This document shows, one piece after another, positions 37,293 through 50,301 of a stretch of DNA of 64,000 nucleotides; position 1 is the first letter of the stretch; each line of letters starts with the position of its first letter. A program made the position numbers and the translations under genes. This stretch comes from Auanema rhodensis (lineage: Eukaryota; Nematoda; Chromadorea; Rhabditida; Rhabditidae): NCBI GenBank assembly GCA_964057225.1, contig OZ059900.1, positions 22,645,638-22,709,637 of the forward strand, read 5' to 3'. The notes under the pieces were generated by a model. The model did no database searches and was not told the DNA's origin. It saw nothing but the letters and a program-made list of their open reading frames with translations.

Positions 37293-39471
37293 TCATATCA
37301 AGCTTCATGAACACGGACTGTTTGTGCAATAGATGATAGCAATGATAGTTTCGTTTCTTTTTTTAACTAACTTTCCAGTACGCGAGTTATAATATTTAGA
37401 ACGCGATTCCTTGATAATGAAAAATTTTTAGAGCCTGCACTGATAATATAACTGGCAACAGGCAATACGCAAACATTTGAATGACAGCTTTATTACAATA
37501 CGACTTAGTTTACTCAATCATATCAAGCTTCATGAACACGGACTGTTTGTGCAATAGATGATAGCAATGATAGTTTCGTTTCTTTTTTTAACTAACTTTC
37601 CAGTACGCGAGTTATAATATTTAGAACGCGATTCCTTGATAATGAAAAATTTTTAGAGCCTGCACTGATAATATAACTGGCAACAGGAAATACGCAAACA
37701 TTTGAATGACAGCTTTATTACAATACGACTTAGTTTACTCAATCATATCAAGCTTCATGAACACGGACTGTTTGTGCAATAGATGATAGCAATGATAGTT
37801 TCGTTTCTTTTTTTAACTAACTTTCCAGTACGCGAGTTATAATATTTAGAACGCGATTCCTTGATAATGAAAAACTTTCAGAGCCTGCACTGATAATATA
37901 ATTGGAAACAGGCAGTACGCAATACGCAAACATTTGAATGACAGCTTTATTATAATACGACTTAGTTTACTCAATTATATCAAGCTTCATGAACACGGAC
38001 TGCTTGTGTAATATATAATAGCAATAATAGTTTCGTTTCTGTTTTCAAATAACTTTCCAGTACGCGAGTTATTATATTTAGAACGTGATTCCTTCATAAT
38101 GAAAAATTTTTAGAGCCTGCACTGATAATATAACTGGAAACAGGCAGTACGCGATACGCAAATATTTGAATGACAGCTTTAATACAATACGACTTAGCTT
38201 ACTCAATCATATCAAGCTTCATGAACAGGGACTGCTTGTGTAATAGATGATAGCAATGATAGTTTCGTTTCTTTTTTTAATTAACTTTCCAGTACGCGAG
38301 TTATCATATTTAGAACGCGATTGCTTCATAATGAAAAATGTTTAGAGCCTGCACTGATAATATAACTGGCAACAGGCAATACGGAAACATTTGAATGACA
38401 GCTTTATTACAATACGACTTAGTTTACTCAATCATATCAAGCTTCATGAACACGGACTGTTTGTGCAATAGATGATAGCAATGATAGTTTCGTTTCTTTT
38501 TTTAACTAACTTTCCAGTACGCGAGTTATAATATTTAGAACGCGATTCCTTGATAATGAAAAACTTTCAGAGCCTGCACTGATAATATAACTGGAAACAG
38601 GCAATACTAAAACATTTGAATGACAGCTTTATTACAATAGGACTTAGTTTACTCAATCATACCAATCTTCATGAACACGGACTGCTTGTGTAATATATAA
38701 TAGCAATAATAGTTTCGTTTCTGTTTTTAATTAACTTTCCTGTACGCGAGTTATAATATTTAGAACGTGATTCTTTGATTATAAAAAACTTTCAGAGCCT
38801 GCACTGATAATATAACTGGCAACAGGCAATACGCAAACATTTGAATGACAGCTTTATTACAATACGACTTAGTTTACTCAATCATATCAAGCTTCATGAA
38901 CACGGACTGTTTGTGCAATAGATGATAGCAATGATAGTTTCGTTTCTTTTTTTAACTAACTTTCCAGTACGCGAGTTATAATATTTAGAACGCGATTCCT
39001 TGATAATGAAAAATTTTTAGAGCCTGCACTGATAATATAACTGGCAACAGGCAATACGCAAACATTTGAATGACAGCTTTATTACAATACGACTTAGTTT
39101 ACTCAATCATATCAAGCTTCATGAACACGGACTGTTTGTGCAATAGATGATAGCAATGATAGTTTCGTTTCTGTTTTTAATTAACTTTCCTGTACGCGAG
39201 TTATCATATTTAGAACGCGATTGCTTCATAATGAAAAATGTTTAGAGCCTGCACTGATAATATAACTGGCAACAGGCAATACGCAAACATTTGAATGACA
39301 GCTTTATTACAATACGACTTAGTTTACTCAATCATACCAATCTTCATGAACACGGACTGTTTGTGTAATAGATAATAGCAATAATAGTTTCGTTTCTGTT
39401 TTTAATTAACTTTCCTGTACGCGAGTTATAATATTTAGAACGTGATTCCTTGATTATGAAAAATTTTTAGA
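37293..39471. repeat. Array segment following the 1,132-bp repeats
   Basis: Monomer starts: 37433, 37658, 37883, 38115, 38347, 38572, 38797, 39022 and 39247. All are 225 bp except 37883 and 38115. The segment recombines pieces already seen at 32.4-33.1 kb and 35.4-36.1 kb. After 39,170 the haplotypes change back to the A/B-rich mix of the flanking region. Confidence 0.85.
37883..38114 (+). repeat. Hybrid monomer at a duplication junction
   Basis: The left part, including TATTATAATACG and the A-type TGCTTGTGTAATATA, matches 33102. The right part (CTGTTTTCAAATAAC and the E2 ending) matches 35169 and 36301. The switch lies within about 38,017-38,045. Downstream, monomers 38115, 38347 and 38572 repeat 36526, 36758 and 36983 (offset 1,589 bp). 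Confidence 0.8.
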
Positions 39472-42400
39472 GCCTGCACTGATAATATAACTGGAAACAG
39501 GCAGTACGCGATACGCAAATATTTGAATGACAGCTTTATTACAATACGACTTAGTTTACTCAATTATATCAAGCTTCATGAACACGGACTGCTTGTGTAA
39601 TATATAATAGCAATAATAGTTTCGTTTCTGTTTTTAATTAACTTTCCTGTACGCGAGTTATCATATTTAGAACGCGATTGCTTCATAATGAAAAATGTTT
39701 AGAGCCTGCACTGATAATATAACTGGCAACAGGCAATACGCAAACATTTGAATGACAGCTTTATTACAATACGACTTAGTTTACTCAATCATATCAAGCT
39801 TCATGAACACGGACTGTTTGTGCAATAGATGATAGCAATGATAGTTTCGTTTCTTTTTTTAATTAACTTTCCAGTACGCGAGTTATAATATTTAGAACGC
39901 GATTCCTTGATAATGAAAAACTTTCAGAGCCTGCACTGATAATATAATTGGAAACAGGCAGTACGCAATACGCAAACATTTGAATGACAGCTTTATTACA
40001 ATACGACTTAGTTTACTCAATTATATCAAGCTTCATGAACACGGACTGCTTGTGTAATATATAATAGCAATAATAGTTTCGTTTCTGTTTTTAATTAACT
40101 TTCCTGTGCGCGAGTTATCATATTTAGAACGCGATTGCTTCATAATGAAAAATGTTTAGAGCCTGCACTGATAATATAACTGGCAACAGGCAATACGCAA
40201 ACATTTGAATGACAGCTTTATTACAATACGACTTAGTTTACTCAATCATATCAAGCTTCATGAACACGGACTGTTTGTGCAATAGATGATAGCAATGATA
40301 ATTTCGTTTCTGTTTTTAATTAACTTTCCTGTACGCGAGTTATAATATTTAGAACGTGATTCCTTGATTATGAAAAACTTTCAGAGCCTGCACTGATAAT
40401 ATAATTGGAAACAGGCAGTACGCAATACGCAAACATTTGAATGACAGCTTTATTACAATACGACTTAGTTTACTCAATTATATCAAGCTTCATGAACACG
40501 GACTGCTTGTGTAATATATAATAGCAATAATAGTTTCGTTTCTGTTTTTAATTAACTTTCCAGTACGCGAGGTATAATATTTAGAACGCGATTCCTTGAT
40601 AATGAAAAACTTTCAGAGCCTGCACTGATAATATAATTGGAAACAGGCAGTACGCAATACGCAAATATTTGAATGACAGCTTTATTACAATACGACTTAG
40701 TTTACTCAATTATATCAAGTTTCATGAACACGGACTGCTTGTGTAATATATAATAGCAATAATAGTTTCGTTTCTGTTTTTAATTAACTTTCCTGTACGC
40801 GAGTTATAATATTTAGAACGTGATTCCTTGATTATGAAAAACTTTCAGAGCCTGCACTGATAATATAACTGGAAACAGGCAGTACGCAATACGCAAACAT
40901 TTGAATGACAGCTTTATTACAATACGACTCAGTTTACTCAATTATATCAAGCTTCATGAACACGGACTGCTTGTGTAATATATAATAGCAATAATAGTTT
41001 CGTTTCTGTTTTTAATTAACTTTCCTGTACGCGAGTTATAATATTTAGAACGTGATTCCTTGATTATGAAAAACTTTCAGAGCCTGCACTGATAATATAA
41101 TTGGAAACAGGCAGTACGCAATACGCAAACATTTGAATGACAGCTTTATTACAATACGACTTAGTTTACTCAATTATATCAAGCTTCATGAACACGGACT
41201 GCTTGTGTAATATATAATAGCAATAATAGTTTCGTTTCTGTTTTTAATTAACTTTCCTGTACGCGAGTTATCATATTTAGAACGCGATTGCTTCATAATG
41301 AAAAATGTTTAGAGCCTGCACTGATAATATAACTGGCAACAGGCAATACGCAAACATTTGAATGACAGCTTTATTACAATACGACTTAGTTTACTCAATC
41401 ATACCAATCTTCATGAACACGGACTGTTTGTGTAATAGATAATAGCAATAATAGTTTCGTTTCTGTTTTTAATTAACTTTCCTGTACGCGAGTTATAATA
41501 TTTAGAACGTGATTCCTTGATTATGAAAAATTTTTAGAGCCTGCACTGATAATATAACTGGGAACAGGCAGTACGCGATACGCAAATATTTGAATGACAG
41601 CTTTATTACAATACGACTTAGTTTACTCAATTATATCAAGCTTCATGAACACGGACTGCTTGTGTAATATATAATAGCAATAATAGTTTCGTTTCTGTTT
41701 TTAATTAACTTTCCTGTACGCGAGTTATAATATTTAGAACGTGATTCCTTGATTATGAAAAACTTTCAGAGCCTGCACTGATAATATAATTGGAAACAGG
41801 CAGTACGCAATACGCAAACATTTGAATGACAGCTTTATTACAATACGACTTAGTTTACTCAATTATATCAAGCTTCATGAACACGGACTGCTTGTGTAAT
41901 ATATAATAGCAATAATAGTTTCGTTTCTGTTTTTAATTAACTTTCCTGTACGCAAGTTATAATATTTAGAACGTGATTCCTTGATTATGAAAAACTTTCA
42001 GAGCCTGCACTGATAATATAATTGGAAACAGGCAGTACGCAATACGCAAACATTTGAATGACAGCTTTATTACAATACGACTCAGTTTACTCAATTATAT
42101 CAAGCTTCATGAACACGGACTGCTTGTGTAATATATAATAGCAATAATAGTTTCGTTTCTGTTTTTAATTAACTTTCCTGCACGCGAGTTATAATATTTA
42201 GAACGTGATTCCTTGATTATGAAAAACTTTCAGAGCCTGCACTGATAATATAATTGGAAACAGGCAGTACGCAATACGCAAACATTTGAATGACAGCTTT
42301 ATTACAATACGACTTAGTTTACTCAATTATATCAAGCTTCATGAACACGGACTGCTTGTGTAATATATAATAGCAATAATAGTTTCGTTTCTGTTTTTAA

Positions 42401-44540
42401 TTAACTTTCCTGTACGCGAGTTATAATATTTAGAACGTGATTCCTTGATTATGAAAAACTTTCAGAGCCTGCACTGATAATATAACTGGAAACAGGCAGT
42501 ACGCAATACGCAAACATTTGAATGACAGCTTTATTACAATACGACTCAGTTTACTCAATTATATCAAGCTTCATGAACACGGACTGCTTGTGTAATAGAT
42601 AATAGCAATAATAGTTTCGTTTCTGTTTTTAATTAACTTTCCTGTACGCGAGTTATAAAATTTAGAACGTGATTCCTTGATTATGAAAAATTTTTAGAGC
42701 CTGCACTGATAATATAACTGGAAACAGGCAGTACGCGATACGCAAATATTTGAATGACAGCTTTATTACAATACGACTTAGTTTACTCAATTATATCAAG
42801 CTTCATGAACACGGACTGCTTGTGTAATATATAATAGCAATAATAGTTTCGTTTCTGTTTTTAATTAACTTTCCTGTACGCGAGTTATAATATTTAGAAC
42901 GTGATTCCTTGATTATGAAAAACTTTCAGAGCCTGCACTGATAATATAATTGGAAACAGGCAGTACGCAATACGCAAACATTTGAATGACAGCTTTATTA
43001 CAATACGACTTAGTTTACTCAATTATATCAAGCTTCATGAACACGGACTGCTTGTGTAATATATAATAGCAATAATAGTTTCGTTTCTGTTTTTAATTAA
43101 CTTTCCTGTACGCGAGTTATAATATTTAGAACGTGATTCCTTGATTATGAAAAACTTTCAGAGCCTGCACTGATAATATAATTGGAAACAGGCAGTACGC
43201 AAACATTTGAATGACAGCTTTATTACAATACGACTTAGTTTACTCAATCATATCAAGCTTCATGAACACGGACTGCTTGTGTAATATATAATAGCAATAA
43301 TAGTTTCGTTTCTGTTTTTAATTAACTTTCCTGTACGCGAGTTATAATATTTAGAACGTGATTCCTTGATTATGAAAAACTTTCAGAGCCTGCACTGATA
43401 ATATAATTGGAAACAGGCAGTACGCAAACATTTGAATGACAGCTTTATTACAATACGACTTAGTTTACTCAATTATATCAAGCTTCATGAACACGGACTG
43501 CTTGTGTAATATATAATAGCAATAATAGTTTCGTTTCTGTTTTTAATTAACTTTCCTGTACGCGAGTTATAATATTTAGAACGTGATTCCTTGATTATGA
43601 AAAACTTTCAGAGCCTGCACTGATAATATAATTGGAAACAGGCAGTACGCAATACGCAAACATTTGAATGACAGCTTTAATACAATACGACTTAGTTTAC
43701 TCAATTATATCAAGCTTCATGAACACGGACTGCTTGTGTAATATATAATAGCAATAATAGTTTCGTTTCTGTTTTTAATTAACTTTCCTGTACGCGAGTT
43801 ATAATATTTAGAACGTGATTCCTTGATTATGAAAAACTTTCAGAGCCTGCACTGATAATATAATTGGAAACAGGCAGTACGCAATACGCAAACATTTGAA
43901 TGACAGCTTTAATACAATACGACTTAGCTTACTCAATCATATCAAGCTTCATGAACAGGGACTGTTTGTGTAATAGATGATAGCAATGATAGTTTCGTTT
44001 CTGTTTTTAATTAACTTTCCTGTACGCGAGTTATAATATTTAGAACGTGATTCCTTGATTATGAAAAACTTTCAGAGCCTGCACTGATAATATAATTGGA
44101 AACAGGCAGTACGCAATACGCAAACATTTGAATGACAGCTTTAATACAATACGACTTAGCTTACTCAATCATATCAAGCTTCATGAACAGGGACTGTTTG
44201 TGTAATAGATGATAGCAATGATAGTTTCGTTTCTTTTTTTAATTAACTTTCCAGTACGCGAGTTATCATATTTAGAACGCGATTGCTTCATAATGAAAAA
44301 TGTTTAGAGCCTGCACTGATAATATAACTGGAAACAGGCAGTACGCGATACGCAAATATTTGAATGACAGCTTTATTACAATACGACTTAGTTTACTCAA
44401 TTATATCAAGCTTCATGAACACGGACTGCTTGTGTAATATATAATAGCAATAATAGTTTCGTTTCTGTTTTTAATTAACTTTCCTGTACGCGAGTTATAA
44501 TATTTAGAACGTGATTCCTTGATTATGAAAAACTTTCAGA
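39472..44540. repeat. Array segment dominated by the reference 232-bp monomer
   Basis: Monomer starts: 39472, 39704, 39929, 40161, 40386, 40618, 40850, 41082, 41314, 41539, 41771, 42003, 42235, 42467, 42699, 42931, 43163, 43388, 43613, 43845, 44077 and 44309. Most are L1-A-E1 and differ at only a few sites (for example CGACTCAGTTTAC at 40850, 42003 and 42467). Copies 43163 and 43388 are S3-type 225-bp monomers. This is the most homogeneous stretch; no clear multi-monomer period stands out. Confidence 0.9.
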
Positions 44541-45918
44541 GCCTGCACTGATAATATAATTGGAAACAGGCAGTACGCAATACGCAAACATTTGAATGAC
44601 AGCTTTAATACAATACGACTTAGCTTACTCAATCATATCAAGCTTCATGAACAGGGACTGTTTGTGTAATAGATGATAGCAATGATAGTTTTGTTTCTTT
44701 TTTTAATTAACTTTCCAGTACGCGAGTTATCATATTTAGAAAGCGATTGCTTCATAATGAAAAATATTTAGAGCCTGCACTGATAATATAACTGGCAACA
44801 GGCAATACGCAAACATTTGAATGACAGCTTTATTACAATACGACTTAGTTTACTCAATCATACCAATCTTCATGAACACGGACTGTTTGTGTAATAGATA
44901 ATAGCAATAATAGTTTCGTTTCTGTTTTTAATTAACTTTCCTGTACGCGAGTTATAATATTTAGAACGTGATTCCTTGATTATGAAAAATTTTTAGAGCC
45001 TGCACTGATAATATAACTGGAAACAGGCAGTACGCGATACGCAAATATTTGAATTACAGCTTTAATACAATACGACTTAGCTTACTCAATCATATCAAGC
45101 TTCATGAACACGGACTGCTTGTGTAATATATAATAGCAATAATAGTTTCGTTTCTGTTTTTAATTAACTTTCCTGTACGCGAGTTGTAATATTTAGAACG
45201 TGATTCCTTGATTATGAAAAACTTTCAGAGCCTGCACTGATAATATAATTGGAAACAGGCAGTACGCAATACGCAAACATTTGAATGACAGCTTTAATAC
45301 AATACGACTTAGCTTACTCAATCATATCAAGCTTCATGAACAGGGACTGTTTGTGTAATAGATGATAGCAATGATAGTTTTGTTTCTTTTTTTAATTAAC
45401 TTTCCAGTACGCGAGTTATCATATTTAGAAAGCGATTGCTTCATAATGAAAAATATTTAGAGCCTGCACTGATAATATAACTGGCAACAGGCAATACGCA
45501 AACATTTGAATGACAGCTTTATTACAATACGACTTAGTTTACTCAATCATACCAATCTTCATGAACACGGACTGTTTGTGTAATAGATAATAGCAATAAT
45601 AGTTTCGTTTCTGTTTTTAATTAACTTTCCTGTACGCGAGTTATAATATTTAGAACGTGATTCCTTGATTATGAAAAATTTTTAGAGCCTGCACTGATAA
45701 TATAACTGGAAACAGGCAGTACGCGATACGCAAATATTTGAATTACAGCTTTAATACAATACGACTTAGCTTACTCAATCATATCAAGCTTCATGAACAG
45801 GGACTGTTTGTGTAATAGATGATAGCAATGATAGTTTCGTTTTTTTTTTTAATTAACTTTCCAGTACGCGAGTTATAATATTTAGAACGTGATTTCTTGA
45901 TTATGAAAAATTTTTAGA
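44541..45918. repeat. 689-bp trimeric higher-order repeat, two tandem copies
   Basis: Monomers 44541, 44773 and 44998 are repeated as 45230, 45462 and 45687 (232 + 225 + 232 = 689). Shared markers are TAGTTTTGTTTCTT, TTAGAAAGCGATTGC with AATATTTAGAG, and TTTGAATTACAGC. The third members differ in the right half: 44998 has an A-type half ending in GAGTTGTAATATT, 45687 has a D-type half. This suggests later exchange. Confidence 0.87.
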
Positions 45919-47162
45919 GCCTGCACTGATAATATAACTGGAAACAGGCAGTACGCGATACGCAAATATTTGAATGACAGCTTTAATACAATACGACTTA
46001 GCTTACTCAATCATATCAAGCTTCATGAACAGGGACTGTTTGTGTAATAGATGATAGCAATGATAGTTTCGTTTCTTTTTTTAAGTAACTTTCCTGTACG
46101 CGAGTTATAATATTTAGAACGTGATTCCTTGATTATAAAAACTTTCAGAGCCTGCACTGATAATATAATTGGAAACAGGCAGTACGCAATACGCAAACAT
46201 TTGAATGACAGCTTTATTACAATACGACTTAGTTTACTCAATCATATCAAGCTTCATGAACACGGACTGTTTGTGCAATAGATGATAGCAATGATAGTTT
46301 CGTTTCTTTTTTTAATTAACTTTCCAGTACGCGAGGTATAATATTTAGAACGCGATTCCTTGATAATGAAAAACTTTCAGAGCCTGCACTGATAATATAA
46401 CTGGCAACAGGCAATACGCAAACATTTGAATGACAGCTTTATTACAATACGACTTAGTTTACTCAATCATACCAATCTTCATGAACACGGACTGTTTGTG
46501 TAATAGATAATAGCAATAATAGTTTCGTTTCTGTTTTTAATTAACTTTCCTGTACGCGAGTTATAATATTTAGAACGTGATTCCTTGATTATGAAAAATT
46601 TTTAGAGCCTGCACTGATAATATAACTGGAAACAGACAGTACGCGATACGCAAATATTTGAATGACTGCTTTATTACAATACGACTTAGTTTACTCAATT
46701 ATATCAAGCTTCATGAACACGGACTGCTTGTGTAATATATAATAGCAATAATAGTTTCGTTTCTGTTTTTAATTATCTTTCCTGTACGCGAGTTATAATA
46801 TTTAGAACGTGATTCTTTGATTATGAAAAATTTTTAGAGCCTGCACTGATAATATAACTGGAAACAGGCAGTACGCGATACGCAAATATTTGAATGACTG
46901 CTTTATTACAATACGACTTAGCTTACTCAATCATATCAAGCTTCATGAACAGGGACTGTTTGTGTAATAGATGATAGCAATGATAGTTTCGTTTCTTTTT
47001 TTAATTAACTTTCCAGTACGCGAGTTATCATATTTAGAACGCGATTGCTTCATAATGAAAAATGTTTAGAGCCTGCACTGATAATATAACTGGAAACAGG
47101 CAGTACGCGATACGCAAATATTTGAATGACAGCTTTATTACAATACGACTTAGTTTACTCAA
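45919..47162. repeat. Array segment before the 2,999-bp repeats
   Basis: Monomer starts: 45919, 46150, 46382, 46607, 46839 and 47071. The 45919 copy is 231 bp because one base is missing in GATTATAAAAAC. Monomers from 45230 to about 46381 recur at an offset of 2,305 bp (47535-48686). Monomers 46607 and 46839 (GAAACAGACAG, GAATGACTGC, AATTATCTTTCC) recur at 49144 and 49376. Long T runs vary in length here. Confidence 0.87.
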
Positions 47163-50161
47163 TTATATCAAGCTTCATGAACACGGACTGCTTGTGTAAT
47201 ATATAATAGCAATAATAGTTTCGTTTCTGTTTTTAATTAACTTTCCTGTACGCGAGTTATAATATTTAGAACGTGATTCCTTGATTATGAAAAACTTTCA
47301 GAGCCTGCACTGATAATATAATTGGAAACAGGCAGTACGCAATACGCAAACATTTGAATGACAGCTTTATTACAATACGACTTAGTTTACTCAATTATAT
47401 CAAGCTTCATGAACACGGACTGCTTGTGTAATATATAATAGCAATAATAGTTTCGTTTCTGTTTTTAATTAACTTTCCTGTACGCGAGTTGTAATATTTA
47501 GAACGTGATTCCTTGATTATGAAAAACTTTCAGAGCCTGCACTGATAATATAATTGGAAACAGGCAGTACGCAATACGCAAACATTTGAATGACAGCTTT
47601 AATACAATACGACTTAGCTTACTCAATCATATCAAGCTTCATGAACAGGGACTGTTTGTGTAATAGATGATAGCAATGATAGTTTTGTTTCTTTTTTTAA
47701 TTAACTTTCCAGTACGCGAGTTATCATATTTAGAAAGCGATTGCTTCATAATGAAAAATATTTAGAGCCTGCACTGATAATATAACTGGCAACAGGCAAT
47801 ACGCAAACATTTGAATGACAGCTTTATTACAATACGACTTAGTTTACTCAATCATACCAATCTTCATGAACACGGACTGTTTGTGTAATAGATAATAGCA
47901 ATAATAGTTTCGTTTCTGTTTTTAATTAACTTTCCTGTACGCGAGTTATAATATTTAGAACGTGATTCCTTGATTATGAAAAATTTTTAGAGCCTGCACT
48001 GATAATATAACTGGAAACAGGCAGTACGCGATACGCAAATATTTGAATTACAGCTTTAATACAATACGACTTAGCTTACTCAATCATATCAAGCTTCATG
48101 AACAGGGACTGTTTGTGTAATAGATGATAGCAATGATAGTTTCGTTTTTTTTTTAAATTAACTTTCCAGTACGCGAGTTATAATATTTAGAACGTGATTT
48201 CTTGATTATGAAAAATTTTTAGAGCCTGCACTGATAATATAACTGGAAACAGGCAGTACGCGATACGCAAATATTTGAATGACAGCTTTAATACAATACG
48301 ACTTAGCTTACTCAATCATATCAAGCTTCATGAACAGGGACTGTTTGTGTAATAGATGATAGCAATGATAGTTTCGTTTCTTTTTTTAAGTAACTTTCCT
48401 GTACGCGAGTTATAATATTTAGAACGTGATTCCTTGATTATAAAAACTTTCAGAGCCTGCACTGATAATATAATTGGAAACAGGCAGTACGCAATACGCA
48501 AACATTTGAATGACAGCTTTATTACAATACGACTTAGTTTACTCAATCATATCAAGCTTCATGAACACGGACTGTTTGTGCAATAGATGATAGCAATGAT
48601 AGTTTCGTTTCTTTTTTTAATTAACTTTCCAGTACGCGAGGTATAATATTTAGAACGCGATTCCTTGATAATGAAAAACTTTCAGAGCCTGCACTGATAA
48701 TATAATTGGAAACAGGCAGTACGCAATACGCAAACATTTGAATGACAGCTTTATTACAATACGACTTAGTTTACTCAATTATATCAAGCTTCATGAACAC
48801 GGACTGTTTGTGTAATAGATGATAGCAATGATAGTTTCGTTTCTTTTTTTAATTAACTTTCCAGTACGCGAGTTATCATATTTAGAAAGCGATTGCTTCA
48901 TAATGAAAAATATTTAGAGCCTGCACTGATAATATAACTGGCAACAGGCAATACGCAAACATTTGAATGACAGCTTTATTACAATACGACTTAGTTTACT
49001 CAATCATACCAATCTTCATGAACACGGACTGTTTGTGTAATAGATAATAGCAATAATAGTTTCGTTTCTGTTTTTAATTAACTTTCCTGTACGCGAGTTA
49101 TAATATTTAGAACGCGATTCCTTGATTATGAAAAATTTTTAGAGCCTGCACTGATAATATAACTGGAAACAGACAGTACGCGATACGCAAATATTTGAAT
49201 GACTGCTTTATTACAATACGACTTAGTTTACTCAATTATATCAAGCTTCATGAACACGGACTGCTTGTGTAATATATAATAGCAATAATAGTTTCGTTTC
49301 TGTTTTTAATTATCTTTCCTGTACGCGAGTTATAATATTTAGAACGTGATTCTTTGATTATGAAAAATTTTTAGAGCCTGCACTGATAATATAACTGGAA
49401 ACAGGCAGTACGCGATACGCAAATATTTGAATGACTGCTTTATTACAATACGACTTAGCTTACTCAATCATATCAAGCTTCATGAACAGGGACTGTTTGT
49501 GTAATAGATGATAGCAATGATAGTTTCGTTTCTTTTTTTAATTAACTTTCCAGTACGCGAGTTATAATATTTAGAACGTGATTTCTTGATTATGAAAAAT
49601 TTTTAGAGCCTGCACTGATAATATAACTGGAAACAGGCAGTACGCGATACGCAAATATTTGAATTACAGCTTTAATACAATACGACTTAGCTTACTCAAT
49701 CATATCAAGCTTCATGAACAGGGACTGTTTGTGTAATAGATGATAGCAATGATAGTTTCGTTTTTTTTTTAATTAACTTTCCAGTACGCGAGTTATAATA
49801 TTTAGAACGTGATTTCTTGATTATGAAAAATTTTTAGAGCCTGCACTGATAATATAACTGGAAACAGGCAGTACGCGATACGCAAATATTTGAATGACAG
49901 CTTTAATACAATACGACTTAGCTTACTCAATCATATCAAGCTTCATGAACAGGGACTGTTTGTGTAATAGATGATAGCAATGATAGTTTCGTTTCTTTTT
50001 TTAAGTAACTTTCCTGTACGCGAGTTATAATATTTAGAACGTGATTCCTTGATTATAAAAACTTTCAGAGCCTGCACTGATAATATAATTGGAAACAGGC
50101 AGTACGCAATACGCAAACATTTGAATGACAGCTTTATTACAATACGACTTAGTTTACTCAA
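47163..50161. repeat. 2,999-bp higher-order repeat, copy 1 (13 monomers)
   Basis: Monomer starts inside: 47303, 47535, 47767, 47992, 48224, 48455, 48687, 48919, 49144, 49376, 49608, 49839 and 50070 (the last only in its left part). Each has a partner exactly 2,999 bp downstream. Markers: GAGTTGTAATATT (47488), GAAAGCGATTGC (47732), the T-run variant TTTTTTTTTAAATTAAC (about 48145), and GAAACAGACAG (49144). Three monomers are 231 bp from single-base losses. Confidence 0.9.
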
Positions 50162-50301
50162 TTATATCAAGCTTCATGAACACGGACTGCTTGTGTAATA
50201 TATAATAGCAATAATAGTTTCGTTTCTGTTTTTAATTAACTTTCCTGTACGCGAGTTATAATATTTAGAACGTGATTCCTTGATTATGAAAAACTTTCAG
50301 A
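50070..50301 (+). repeat. Hybrid monomer joining the two 2,999-bp repeats
   Basis: The left part (TTGGAAACAGGCAGTACGCAATACGC) is spelled in two pieces in relatives: its TTGGAAACAGG and ACGCAAACATT sites match 53069 and 48455. The right part from 50,162 (TTATATCAAGC, A type) matches 47071. The switch lies in the shared core between 50,119 and 50,161, the same monomer interval as the switch in the hybrid at 36076. Confidence 0.82.

Noticed and set aside
46023-46241. 72-codon minus-strand reading frame, recurring identically at 48328-48546, 49943-50161, 51327-51545 and 52942-53160
   Set aside because: It starts at a TTG, spans two satellite monomers in reverse, and is open only because one base is missing in GATTATAAAAAC in that sublineage. 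The five identical copies come from satellite duplication. There is no ribosome-binding context, domain or codon conservation, so it is not a gene.
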